Positions 8,759 through 17,081 of a stretch of DNA of 64,000 nt are shown piece after piece (the first letter of the stretch is position 1; each line of letters starts with the position of its first letter). The stretch comes from Sphaerisporangium sp039871875 (GTDB lineage: Bacteria; Actinomycetota; Actinomycetes; Streptosporangiales; Streptosporangiaceae): the NCBI RefSeq assembly GCF_039871875.1, contig NZ_JBDPMD010000045.1, positions 13,981 through 77,980 on the forward strand. The letters run 5' to 3'. The notes below the pieces were generated by a model. That model saw only the letters and a list, made by a program, of their open reading frames with translations, was not told where the DNA came from and did no database searches. The position numbers and the translations under genes were made by a program.

Positions 8759-11700
8759 TCACCGGACGGGGTCCACGGCGGCGTCCGCGAGCCAGGCGGT
8801 GAGGTAGCGGGCGAAGGAGGCGCGCACCAGGAGCCAGAACTCGTCGTGGGCGCGGGCGAGGAGGATCACCTGGGCGCGGGCGACCGTCGTCTGGGCGCAG
8901 CTCCCAGCGGGGAACGCCGACGGGTGCAGGTCCAGGGAGCAGCCGTGGGAGAGGAGGTCCCGGGCGCCTGGGCCCTTGACGGCGATGGTGGTGCGCTGCG
9001 CGGAGACGTCCGTCACGGCGACCTCCGCGGAGCGGGCCGGGATCTCGTCCCCGATGACGAGCCACTCGCCGGGGCCCAGCCAGGCGACGTCCGTGGTCCC
9101 CCGGGTCTCCCAGGTGCCTGCGGGCAGGGCCTGCTCGCCGTGGACGCCGGTCATGCGGAGGTAGGGGATCTCGTGGATGTGGACGCGGGGGGTGGAGACG
9201 CCGGGGAAACCCTCCGCGGGGGTCGTGCGGGTGGGGTCGGGGGGCGGGGGGACGTCCAGGACGGCTTCGGCGGGGGCGCCGTCGCGGCGGGTGCCCTCGG
9301 GGTCGTACAGGACGGGGGTGGTGACGGTCACCGGGATGCTCGTGCCGCCTGACACGGCGTGGAGGCGGGTGCCGGTGCGGTGGTCGCCGCCGGCCAGCAG
9401 GGCCAGGGCGAAGGTGCGGCCGAGGGCGGCGCTGCGGTAGCTGGAGGTGACGTGGCCGAGCATGGGGACCGGCGGCGGTGGCAGAGGGTCGTGTTCCACG
9501 AGCTGGGCGCCCTCGGGGACGAGGATGTGGGGGTCCTCGGGGAGGAGGGCGACCAGGCGGCGGCGATCGGGGCGGATGGTGTCGGCCCGGGTGTGGGAGC
9601 GTTTGCCGATGAAGTCGGGCTTCTTGCGGGAGACGATCCAGCTCATGCCGAGGTCGTGCGGGGTGACGGTGCCGTCGGTGTCCTGGCCGATGATGGAGTA
9701 GCCCTTCTCGGCGCGCAGGACGTGCATGGCCTCGGTGCCGTACGGGGTGACGGCGCCGGTGCCCATGACGGCGTCCCAGAGGGCCTGGCCGTGCCAGCGG
9801 GTGACGTTGATCTCGTAGGCGAGCTCGCCGGAGAAGCTGATGCGGCAGACCCGCGCCGGGATGCCGGCCACCGTGGTGTCGCGCCAGGTCATGAAGGGGA
9901 AACTCGCGGCGTCCACCGCGAGGTCCGGCGCCAGGGCGGCCAGGACCCGGCGGGAGTGCGGGCCGGCGAGGGCCACCGTGGCCCAGTGGTCGGTGACGGA
10001 CGTGCAGCGGACCCGGAGGGCGGGCCACTCGGTCTGGAGCCACTCCTCCATCCAGTCGAGGACGGCGGCGGCGTTGCCGGTGGTCGTGGTGACGAGGTAG
10101 TGGTCGGGGGCGAGCCTGATGGCGGTGCCGTCGTCGAACACCATGCCGTCGGCGCGGCACATGAGGCCGTACCGGATGGCGCCCACCTTCAGGGTGCTCA
10201 TCATGTTGGTGTAGAGGCGGTCGAGGAACTCGGCGGCGTCCGGACCCTGGACGTCGATCTTCCCCAGGGTCGAGGCGTCCAGGGCACCGGCGGCCTCTCG
10301 CACCGCCGCGCACTCGCGCCGGACGGCCGCCGCCATGTCCTCCCCCGGCCTCGGGTAGTACCAGGGGCGTCTCCACTGGCCGACGTTCTCGAAGACGGCG
10401 CCCGCCTCCGCGTGGCGGTCGTGCATGGCGGTGACGCGGATCGGGTCGTGCAGGTCTCCTCTGTCCCGGCCCGCCAGGGTCGCGAAGGACACCGGGACGT
10501 ACGGGGCACGGGCCGTCGTCGTCCCCACGGCGGCGACGTCCGCGCCGAGGAGCCGCGCGACGATCGCGGCGGTCAGGACGCCGGACGTCTTCCCCTGGTC
10601 GTGGGCCGTGCCCGCCGTGGTGTACCGCTTCACGTGCTCGACCGAACGCAGGCCCGCCCCGAGGGCACGCTGGAGGTCCGCCACCGTGACGTCCCGCTGG
10701 AGGTCCACGAAGTGCGTCGAGTAGTCGTCCGCCGGGACCAGCCACAACGGCTCGGTGGACGTCCCGGCCGGGACGTCGACGGCGGACTCGCCGTCGGCCA
10801 GGCAGTCGTCCAGGGCGTGGAGGCCGCGGGCGGCGCCGGCCACCCTCACGGACTGGCCCGGCGGGGATGTCGTGGGGACGAAGGCGGCCAGGGACCGGTC
10901 GTAGCGAAGCCGGCCGCCGGCTTGGGAGTACAGGTGGGTGACCGGGTTCCAGCCGCCGGAGACCAGGAGGAGGTCGGCTTCCACGGTTGCCGGCCCCAGC
11001 CGGACGGCGTGAAGCCCTTCGTCAGGGGTGGCGCACACCCCCGTGACCAGGTGGGGGGAGCCGGGGGTGACGACGTCGGCGACGGCCAGCCCGGCGGCGG
11101 TGAGGTCGCCGTAGGAGGCCTCCGGGGCGGTCGTGAAGATCACGGCGCGGCGGCCGGGGAGGACGCCGTAACGGTTGACGTACGCGCGGGCGGCGGAGAG
11201 CAGCATCACGCCGGGGGTGTCGTTGCCGGCGAAGGCCACGGGGCGTTCGGTGGCGCCGGTGGCGAGGATCACGTGCCGGGCGCGGATGTGCCAGGTGCGT
11301 TCACGGGTGACGGCCCGTTCGCCCCGGCGTTCCACGGCGACCAGGTAGTTGTGGTCGTAGTAGCCGATGACGGTGGTGCGGGTCAGCACGCGGACGCCGG
11401 GGAGCGTCGCCAGCGTGGCCGCGACGTCGAGGGCCCAGGCCGCGCCGGGACGGCCCTCCACCTGGTCCGCGGTGTCGGGCAGGGTGCCGCCCGGGACGGG
11501 ACGGTCGTCGGCGAGGACGACGCGGGCACCGGAACGGGCGGCGGCGCGGGCGGCGGTCAGGCCGGCGGGGCCCGCGCCGACCACGAGGACGTCGCAGTGG
11601 GTGTGCACGGCGTCGTACCTCGCCGGGTCGGGGGCGGCCGCCAGGCGCCCGCGGCCGGAGAGTGACGTGGCGGCGAGGCCGTCGTACAGGGGAACGGTGG

Positions 11701-11938
11701 TGGCCTGCACCATGGGCTCGGGGAACGGGTGCTCGATCTGGACGACCGCGGTGGGGTCCTCGGTCCACGAGCCGTAGATGCCGCGGGGACGGCCGAGGGT
11801 GACGCTGGTGCCGATCCGCCGCACGCCGCCGGCCAGCAGCGCGGCGGCCAGCGTGTCGCCCTCCCGGCCCTCGTACGGCCGCCCGTCGAACGTGAAGCGC
11901 AGCCGCTCCCCGCCGTCGCGCCCGAGACGCCGGCTCAT
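8759..11938 (-). CDS. soxA: Sarcosine oxidase alpha subunit with fused gamma domain
   Basis: 1059 residues. Residues about 10-90 form the ferredoxin-like N-terminal domain without cluster cysteines. A nucleotide-binding GAGPAG lies at 121-126. A second half of GcvT/aminomethyltransferase type handles folate-dependent transfer of the methyl carbon. In heterotetrameric sarcosine oxidase, alpha and beta oxidise sarcosine to glycine, H2O2 and 5,10-methylene-THF. Unusually, residues about 893-1059 are a SoxG-like gamma subunit, with WLGPGEWLVIG, a DVSAQRTTI strand and GCSLDLHPSAF, so alpha and gamma are one chain. ATG start overlapping the soxD stop (ATGA). Last gene of the dimethylglycine operon. 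Confidence 0.95.
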   Translation of the reverse strand: MSRRLGRDGGERLRFTFDGRPYEGREGDTLAAALLAGGVRRIGTSVTLGRPRGIYGSWTEDPTAVVQIEHPFPEPMVQATTVPLYDGLAATSLSGRGRLAAAPDPARYDAVHTHCDVLVVGAGPAGLTAARAAARSGARVVLADDRPVPGGTLPDTADQVEGRPGAAWALDVAATLATLPGVRVLTRTTVIGYYDHNYLVAVERRGERAVTRERTWHIRARHVILATGATERPVAFAGNDTPGVMLLSAARAYVNRYGVLPGRRAVIFTTAPEASYGDLTAAGLAVADVVTPGSPHLVTGVCATPDEGLHAVRLGPATVEADLLLVSGGWNPVTHLYSQAGGRLRYDRSLAAFVPTTSPPGQSVRVAGAARGLHALDDCLADGESAVDVPAGTSTEPLWLVPADDYSTHFVDLQRDVTVADLQRALGAGLRSVEHVKRYTTAGTAHDQGKTSGVLTAAIVARLLGADVAAVGTTTARAPYVPVSFATLAGRDRGDLHDPIRVTAMHDRHAEAGAVFENVGQWRRPWYYPRPGEDMAAAVRRECAAVREAAGALDASTLGKIDVQGPDAAEFLDRLYTNMMSTLKVGAIRYGLMCRADGMVFDDGTAIRLAPDHYLVTTTTGNAAAVLDWMEEWLQTEWPALRVRCTSVTDHWATVALAGPHSRRVLAALAPDLAVDAASFPFMTWRDTTVAGIPARVCRISFSGELAYEINVTRWHGQALWDAVMGTGAVTPYGTEAMHVLRAEKGYSIIGQDTDGTVTPHDLGMSWIVSRKKPDFIGKRSHTRADTIRPDRRRLVALLPEDPHILVPEGAQLVEHDPLPPPPVPMLGHVTSSYRSAALGRTFALALLAGGDHRTGTRLHAVSGGTSIPVTVTTPVLYDPEGTRRDGAPAEAVLDVPPPPDPTRTTPAEGFPGVSTPRVHIHEIPYLRMTGVHGEQALPAGTWETRGTTDVAWLGPGEWLVIGDEIPARSAEVAVTDVSAQRTTIAVKGPGARDLLSHGCSLDLHPSAFPAGSCAQTTVARAQVILLARAHDEFWLLVRASFARYLTAWLADAAVDPVR

Positions 11939-12201
11939 CGCGCCGCTCCCGAAGCGCCGGACGGCAGGATCTCGTTGGTCACGGTGTCCCGCGTCACGGT
12001 GAACCAGCGGCGGCAGCCGGCCGCGTGGCTCCAGCGCTCGTGGAACGGCCCTCTGGGGTTGTCGCGGTAGAAGAGGTAGCGGGACCACTCCTCGTCGGTC
12101 AGGCCGGACGGGTCCGCGGGGTGGGCGACGCCGGCCTGCCCGCCGTAGGTGAACTCGGTCTCGTCGCGGGGGCCGCACCACGGGCACGGGATGAGCAGCA
12201 T
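11935..12201 (-). CDS. soxD: Sarcosine oxidase delta subunit
   Basis: 88 residues, the usual size of SoxD. The N-terminal CPWCG and a later Cys in AAGCRRWF are the zinc ligands; DEEWSRYLFYRDNPRGPFHE is a family hallmark. It is a small structural subunit of heterotetrameric sarcosine oxidase. It sits 13 bp after soxB, with AAGGAA as ribosome-binding site, and overlaps soxA by four bases, implying translational coupling. Confidence 0.92.
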   Translation of the reverse strand: MLLIPCPWCGPRDETEFTYGGQAGVAHPADPSGLTDEEWSRYLFYRDNPRGPFHERWSHAAGCRRWFTVTRDTVTNEILPSGASGAAR

Positions 12202-12214
12202 CGAAAGGGTTCCT

Positions 12215-13429
12215 TCAGTGGGCGACGGCGGCGGCGCCGTGCTCGTCGACGAGCGCCCCTGTGGTGAATCGGTCCAGCGTGAACGGCGCGTTCAGCGGGT
12301 GCGGCTCGCCGGTGGCGACGGTGTGGGCGTAGCACCAGCCGACCCCGGGGGTGGCCTTGAAGCCGCCGGTCCCCCACCCGCAGTTGACGTACAGGTCCTC
12401 GACGGGCGTGAGCCCGACCACCGGGGACGCGTCCGGCGAGACGTCCACCACGCCGCCCCAGGTGCGCAGCACGTGCGCGCGGGCGAAGACGGGGAACAGT
12501 TCCAGCGCCGCCGCCATCTGCCGTTCGATGACGTGGAAAGCGCCCCGCTGCCGGTAGGAGGTGGCCGCGTCGATGCCGGCCCCCATGACCAGCTCTCCCT
12601 TGTGGGCCTGGCTGACGTACACGTGCACGGCGTTGGACATCACCACGGTGGGGTGCACCGGTTCGAGCAGTTCGGAGACCAGCGCCTGCAACGTGTGGCT
12701 CCGCACCGGCAGCCGCACCCCCGCGGTCGCCGCCACCACCGACGAGTGCCCGGCGGCGGACAGCGCGACCCGCCCCGCGGCGATGCGCCCCCGCGTGGTC
12801 CGTACGCCGACGGCCCGCCCGCCGGAGACCTCGATCCCGGTGACCTCGCAGTTCTCGATGAAGTGCACGCCGAGCGCCGACGCGGCCCGCGCGTACCCCC
12901 AGGCGACGAGGTCGTGCTTGGCGATGCCGCCCCGCGGCTGGTAGGTGGCGCCGAGCACCGGGTAGCGGGTGTCCTGCCGCACGTCCACGACGGGACAGAC
13001 CTCGGCGACCTGCGACGGGGTCAGCCATTCGGCGTCCACCCCGTTCAGCCGGTTGGCGTTGACGCGGCGCATGCCGTCGCGCACGTCCTGGTGGCTGTGC
13101 GCGAGGTTCACCACGCCGCGCCGGCTGAACAGCACCTCGAAGCCGAGCTCCTCTTCCAGGCCCTCCCACAGCTTGAGCGCGTGCTCGTAGATGCCCGCGC
13201 TCTCGTCCCACAGGTAGTTGGACCGGATGATGGTGGTGTTGCGCGCCATGTTGCCGCCGGCCAGCCACCCCTTCTCCAGCACGGCCACGTCGGTCACGCC
13301 GTGGTTCTTGGCCAGGTAGTAAGCGGTCGCGATGCCGTGCCCGCCGCCGCCGACGATCACCACGTCGTAGGCGGCCTCCGGGTCGGGGCTGTGCCACAGC
13401 GGTCCGTTCACGGTCCTCCCGTCCGTCAT
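12215..13429 (-). CDS. soxB: Sarcosine oxidase beta subunit
   Basis: 404 residues, normal length. The FAD-binding GGGGHG (residues 27-32) starts the DAO fold. His172 in GGIAKHDLVAWGY is in the position of the histidine that carries covalent FMN in the Corynebacterium enzyme. The C-terminal CGWGTGGFKATPG is the conserved DAO tail. The subunit oxidises sarcosine with O2, passing electrons through FMN. Its ATG overlaps the stop of the dimethylglycine oxidase gene (ATGA), so the genes are coupled. Confidence 0.95.
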   Translation of the reverse strand: MTDGRTVNGPLWHSPDPEAAYDVVIVGGGGHGIATAYYLAKNHGVTDVAVLEKGWLAGGNMARNTTIIRSNYLWDESAGIYEHALKLWEGLEEELGFEVLFSRRGVVNLAHSHQDVRDGMRRVNANRLNGVDAEWLTPSQVAEVCPVVDVRQDTRYPVLGATYQPRGGIAKHDLVAWGYARAASALGVHFIENCEVTGIEVSGGRAVGVRTTRGRIAAGRVALSAAGHSSVVAATAGVRLPVRSHTLQALVSELLEPVHPTVVMSNAVHVYVSQAHKGELVMGAGIDAATSYRQRGAFHVIERQMAAALELFPVFARAHVLRTWGGVVDVSPDASPVVGLTPVEDLYVNCGWGTGGFKATPGVGWCYAHTVATGEPHPLNAPFTLDRFTTGALVDEHGAAAVAH

Positions 13430-15846
13430 GCGCGCAGCCGCGTCATCGCGGGGTCGAAGAGCGGCTCGGCGGCCACCACGGCCGGGACGCGTTCACCGAA
13501 GTAGCCGATCTCGACGGCCCGCCCTGGCTCGGCGAGCGCGGCGGGCAGCCAGGCGTAGGCGACGGCCCTGCCGATCGTGTACCCGTAGGCGGCGCTGGTC
13601 ACGTACCCGACGGGGGTGGCGCCGTCGTACACCGGCTCCTTGCCCATCACCACGCCGGCGGGGTCGTCGACGGTCAGGCAGGCGAGGCGGCGGGTCACCG
13701 ACGCGCGGCGCCGCTCCAGGGCCTCCCGCCCGACGAAGTCGCCCTTGTCGAGCTTCACGGCGAAGCCCAGCCCGGCCTCGTACGGGTCGTGCTCGTCGGT
13801 CATGTCGACCCCGAACGCCCGGTAGCCCTTCTCCAGGCGCAGGCTGGTGAACGCCCCGCGGCCGCCCGCGAGGATCCCGTACGGCCGCCCCGCCTCCCAG
13901 AGGGTGTCCCAGAGCCTGAGCCCCATGTCGGCCGTGGTGTAGAGCTCCCAGCCGAGCTCCCCGATGTACGACAGCCGCAGCGCGGTCACCGGCACCGCCC
14001 CGATGTACGCCCGCTTGGCGTGGAAGTACCGGAAACCCTCGGCGGAGAAGTCGGCGTCGGTGAGCGGCGCCACCACGTCGCGGGCCCGCGGCCCCCACAC
14101 CCCGACGCAGCAGGTGCCGGGCGTGAGGTCCCGGACGGTCACCGAGCCGTCGCGGGGCAGGTGGCGGGTGAGGCGGTCGAGGTCGAGGTTGCCGTTCGCG
14201 CCGACCTGGAACAGCTCGGGACCGAGCCGGGCCACGGTGACGTCGCTGCGGATGCCGCCGTCCTCCCCGAGCAGCAGGCAGTACGTCACGGTGCCGGCCG
14301 GCCGGTCCACCCTCCCGGTGGACACCCGGTCGAGGAAGGCGGCGGCGCCCGGCCCGGCGACCTCCAGCCGTTTCAGCGCGGTCATGTCGTACAGCGCGAC
14401 ACCCTCGCGGGACGCCTGGGCCTCGGCTCCGACGATGGGCGACCAGTGGCGGGCCGCCCAGTCGCCGGGTGTGGGCACGTCCCGGCCTTCCAGCAGGGGG
14501 GCGTTGGCGCCGTACCACTGGGGGCGCTCCCAGCCGTTCGCCTCCAGGAAGTACGCGTCCAGCTCGCGCTGCCGGGTGTGGAAGGGGCTGACCCGCAGGG
14601 GGCGCAGCAGCTCCGGCGGCTGGAGGGGATGGATGATGTCGTAGACCTCGTCGAAGTTGCGGCAGTCGCGGGCCAGCACGTAGGCGGGGGCGAGCTGGTG
14701 GGGCTCGAAGCGGTTGACGTCGCATTCGTGCAGGTCGAACGTGGAGTGGCCGTCCACGAGCCACTCGGCCACCGCACGGCCGACACCCGCGGAGTGGGTG
14801 ACCCAGACGGCCTCGGCCACCCAGAAGCCCTCGACGTCCGGGGACGGGCCGAGCAGGGGCATGTTGTCGGTGGTGAAGGAGAACAGCCCGTTGACCCCCT
14901 CCTCGATCTTGGTGTCCCGCGTGCACGGCAGGAGCGAGCGGGTCTCCTCCCAGGCGGGGGCGAAGTCGCCGGCGGTGAAGCGCAACAGCGAGGGCATCAC
15001 CTCGGCCTCGTCCACCGGCAGGATGTCCTCCGGGCGCACCGGCATGGCCCGGTGGCCGTAGTAGCCGACGGCGAGCCGGTCGCCCCGCTCGCGGTAGTAC
15101 AGGTCGGCGTCCTGGTGGCGCAGGATCGGGCGGACGGCCTCGCCGGCCCGGCCGCGCAGGGCGGGCACCGGGCCGGTCCAGGCGAGCTGGTGGGCGAGCG
15201 GGGTGAGGGGCAGCGTCATGCCGGCCATGGCGGCGACCTTGGGCCCCCAGATGCCGGCGCAGCAGACGACGACGTCGGCGGGGATGTCACCCCGGCCGGT
15301 GCGGACGCCGGTGACCCGGCCGCCCCTGGTGAGCACCTCCAGCACCTCGTGCCGGTCGAGCACGCGCACGCCGCGTTCGCGGGCGGCGGCGAGCTGCACC
15401 TCGACGGCGCGCACGGCTTCGGCGATGCCGTCGGTGGGCACGTGGAAGCCGCCGAGCACGCGGGCGGGGTCGAGCAGGGAGTGGCGGGCGACGGTCTCCT
15501 CGGGGCCGAGCAGCTCGGCGTCCACGCCCCAGGAGGTGGCCCAGCCGTGGCGGCGGGACAACTCGCGCAGCCGTTCGGGGGTGGTGGCGATCTCCAGGCC
15601 GCCGACCTGGAGGAAGCAGCCGAGCCGCAGGAGCTTCTCGACGGTGTAGCGGGCGAGGGCGGTCATGGTCTTGGAGGGGTTGGTCTGGAACACCAGCCCC
15701 GGCGCGTGGCTGGTGGACCCGCCGGGTGCGGGCAGCGGCCCCTGGTCCAGCACGGTGACGTCGTGCCACCCGCGGGCCGACAACTCCTCGGCGAGCGCCG
15801 CGCCCACCACGCCGGCCCCGATGACGACGACCCGTGGGCCTGCCAT
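13426..15846 (-). CDS. Dimethylglycine oxidase (FAD/folate dependent)
   Basis: 806 residues, close to Arthrobacter dimethylglycine oxidase (about 830). Residues 1-400 are a DAO domain, with GAGVVG (10-15) binding FAD and His47 in STSHAPGLVFQTNPSKT at the site of the histidyl-FAD bond. The second half is a GcvT-like folate domain (ALYDMTALKRLEVAGPGAAA, then GRGAFTSLRLEKGYRAFG). It removes one methyl group from N,N-dimethylglycine, giving sarcosine and methylene-THF. ATG with GGAGGTGG upstream. First gene of a tight operon with soxB, soxD and soxA. The operator pair at 15856-15896 lies just upstream, so IclR control is likely. Confidence 0.94.
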   Translation of the reverse strand: MAGPRVVVIGAGVVGAALAEELSARGWHDVTVLDQGPLPAPGGSTSHAPGLVFQTNPSKTMTALARYTVEKLLRLGCFLQVGGLEIATTPERLRELSRRHGWATSWGVDAELLGPEETVARHSLLDPARVLGGFHVPTDGIAEAVRAVEVQLAAARERGVRVLDRHEVLEVLTRGGRVTGVRTGRGDIPADVVVCCAGIWGPKVAAMAGMTLPLTPLAHQLAWTGPVPALRGRAGEAVRPILRHQDADLYYRERGDRLAVGYYGHRAMPVRPEDILPVDEAEVMPSLLRFTAGDFAPAWEETRSLLPCTRDTKIEEGVNGLFSFTTDNMPLLGPSPDVEGFWVAEAVWVTHSAGVGRAVAEWLVDGHSTFDLHECDVNRFEPHQLAPAYVLARDCRNFDEVYDIIHPLQPPELLRPLRVSPFHTRQRELDAYFLEANGWERPQWYGANAPLLEGRDVPTPGDWAARHWSPIVGAEAQASREGVALYDMTALKRLEVAGPGAAAFLDRVSTGRVDRPAGTVTYCLLLGEDGGIRSDVTVARLGPELFQVGANGNLDLDRLTRHLPRDGSVTVRDLTPGTCCVGVWGPRARDVVAPLTDADFSAEGFRYFHAKRAYIGAVPVTALRLSYIGELGWELYTTADMGLRLWDTLWEAGRPYGILAGGRGAFTSLRLEKGYRAFGVDMTDEHDPYEAGLGFAVKLDKGDFVGREALERRRASVTRRLACLTVDDPAGVVMGKEPVYDGATPVGYVTSAAYGYTIGRAVAYAWLPAALAEPGRAVEIGYFGERVPAVVAAEPLFDPAMTRLRA

Positions 15847-15855
15847 ACGCCACCT

Positions 15856-15896
15856 CCGTTGCGCATGATGGAACTAAGTAGCGCTTGCCGCAACAA
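15856..15896 (-). promoter_or_regulatory. Paired IclR-type operators before the dimethylglycine operon (site A)
   Basis: CCGTTGCGCATGATGGAAC at 15856-15874 matches the consensus C-N-GTTGCGNATGACGCA-M-C built from the four promoters of this locus. A second, weaker copy in inverted orientation lies at 15878-15896 (about 11 of 17 defined positions), 22 bp from the first. The sites overlap the expected promoter of the gene starting at 15846. Confidence 0.65.
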
Positions 15897-15935
15897 GCCT
15901 GACCCGCGCTGGGAGGGGTGTCAAGAGATCCCGAA

Positions 15936-15968
15936 CCCGGCCGGACTGAGCCCTGGAGTCCGGCCGGG
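15936..15968 (-). terminator. Terminator-like hairpin after the ABC transporter operon
   Basis: CCCGGCCGGACT (15936-15947) pairs perfectly over 12 bp with 15957-15968 around a nine-base loop. It lies downstream of the substrate-binding protein gene on the minus strand and separates it from the dimethylglycine operon. The following bases (TTCGGGATCTC in the minus direction) are only weakly T-rich. Confidence 0.6.
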
Positions 15969-16005
15969 CCGAGCATGGGTGACGGGACGGGCCCGTCAGG
16001 GAAGG

Positions 16006-17001
16006 TCAGCCGGTGGGGAGCCAGGCCTTGACCTTGTCGGGGTTGTCGGTGACCCACTTCTCGGCGGCCTGCTCGGGGGTCATCTTGTCCTCCGAGATGT
16101 ACTTGGCCACGAGGTTCTGGTCGTCGTTGGTCCAGGTGAAGTTCTTGACCAGGTCGTACGCGGGGCTGCCCGACTGGGCGAACTTCGTGCTGACGATCTT
16201 GTCGAGCTCGTACGGCGGGTAGTCGCAGGCGACCTTCTCGGCGTCGGCGTCGCAGCCCTCGGTGTAGGCGGGCAGGTTGACCTTGACCAGCTTCACCTCG
16301 GCGAGGAACCACTGCGGCTCGTAGAAGTAGCCGAGCATGGGCTTCTTCTGCGCCTCGGCCTGCCGGAAGCCGGTGATCAGCGCCGCCTCGCTGCCCGCGT
16401 ACACCACCTTGTAGTTCAGCTTCAGATTCTTGACCAGCGCCGCGTCGTTGGTGACGAACGAGGGATCGCCGTCCAGCAACTGGCCCTTGCCCCCGGACTC
16501 GGAGGTCTTGAACAGGTCGGCGTACTTGTTGAGGTTGTTCCAGTCGGTGATGTCGGGGTATTTCGCGGCCATCCACGGCGGCACGTACCAGCCGATCACG
16601 CCCTTGTTGCCGGTGGGCCCGGCCTCGACCGCGACCTTCTGCTGCTCGATGTACTTCTCCTTCAGGTCGTCGTGGCCCCAGTTCTCGACGACCGCGTCCA
16701 CCTCGCCGGTGGCGAAACCCTGCCAGGCCACCTCCTCCTTGAGGTCCTTCTTCGTCACGGTGCAGCCGAGTTGCTTCTCGGCCACGTACGCGATCACCGC
16801 CGCGTTGGCCTCGTACCCGACCCAGGGGTTGATCGCGATGTTCACCGCGCCGCACGCCTTGCCGCCGGACGCGGAGGCGGCGCCGGACGAGGGCGTGCCC
16901 TCCCCCACCTTCGCGCCGCCGCAGCCGGAGACAAGGAGGCCGGCGGCCGCGAGCGCGACCGCTCCCGAGGCCTGACGCCGCGCGATCCTGGAAAGTGTCA
17001 C
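16006..17001 (-). CDS. Glycine-betaine/choline-type ABC transporter substrate-binding lipoprotein
   Basis: 331 residues. The N-terminus has basic residues, a hydrophobic stretch and a lipobox LVSGC with Cys27 as lipidation site, so the protein is tethered outside the membrane. The rest is an OpuAC/ProX-type periplasmic-binding fold; NPWVGYEANAAV and WQGFATGEVDAVVENWGH are family signatures, and several Trp/Tyr residues could form the aromatic cage that binds quaternary ammonium groups. I choose the GTG at 17001 rather than the TTG at 17004 because GGAGG lies six bases ahead of it. Third gene of the transporter operon, 80 bp after the permease. Confidence 0.93.
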   Translation of the reverse strand: MTLSRIARRQASGAVALAAAGLLVSGCGGAKVGEGTPSSGAASASGGKACGAVNIAINPWVGYEANAAVIAYVAEKQLGCTVTKKDLKEEVAWQGFATGEVDAVVENWGHDDLKEKYIEQQKVAVEAGPTGNKGVIGWYVPPWMAAKYPDITDWNNLNKYADLFKTSESGGKGQLLDGDPSFVTNDAALVKNLKLNYKVVYAGSEAALITGFRQAEAQKKPMLGYFYEPQWFLAEVKLVKVNLPAYTEGCDADAEKVACDYPPYELDKIVSTKFAQSGSPAYDLVKNFTWTNDDQNLVAKYISEDKMTPEQAAEKWVTDNPDKVKAWLPTG

Positions 17002-17081
17002 CAAGGTCCTCCTCTATCCGAAAGCCGCCTGAGGCGGCCGCCCCGCACCCGCGTGTGCGAACCCCCGAGAAACCCTTCTCA

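Noticed and set aside
9359..11665. Long open frame on the plus strand opposite soxA
   Set aside because: Shadow of the real gene's high third-position G+C; composition (Gly, Arg, His, Val) and lack of motifs are not protein-like.
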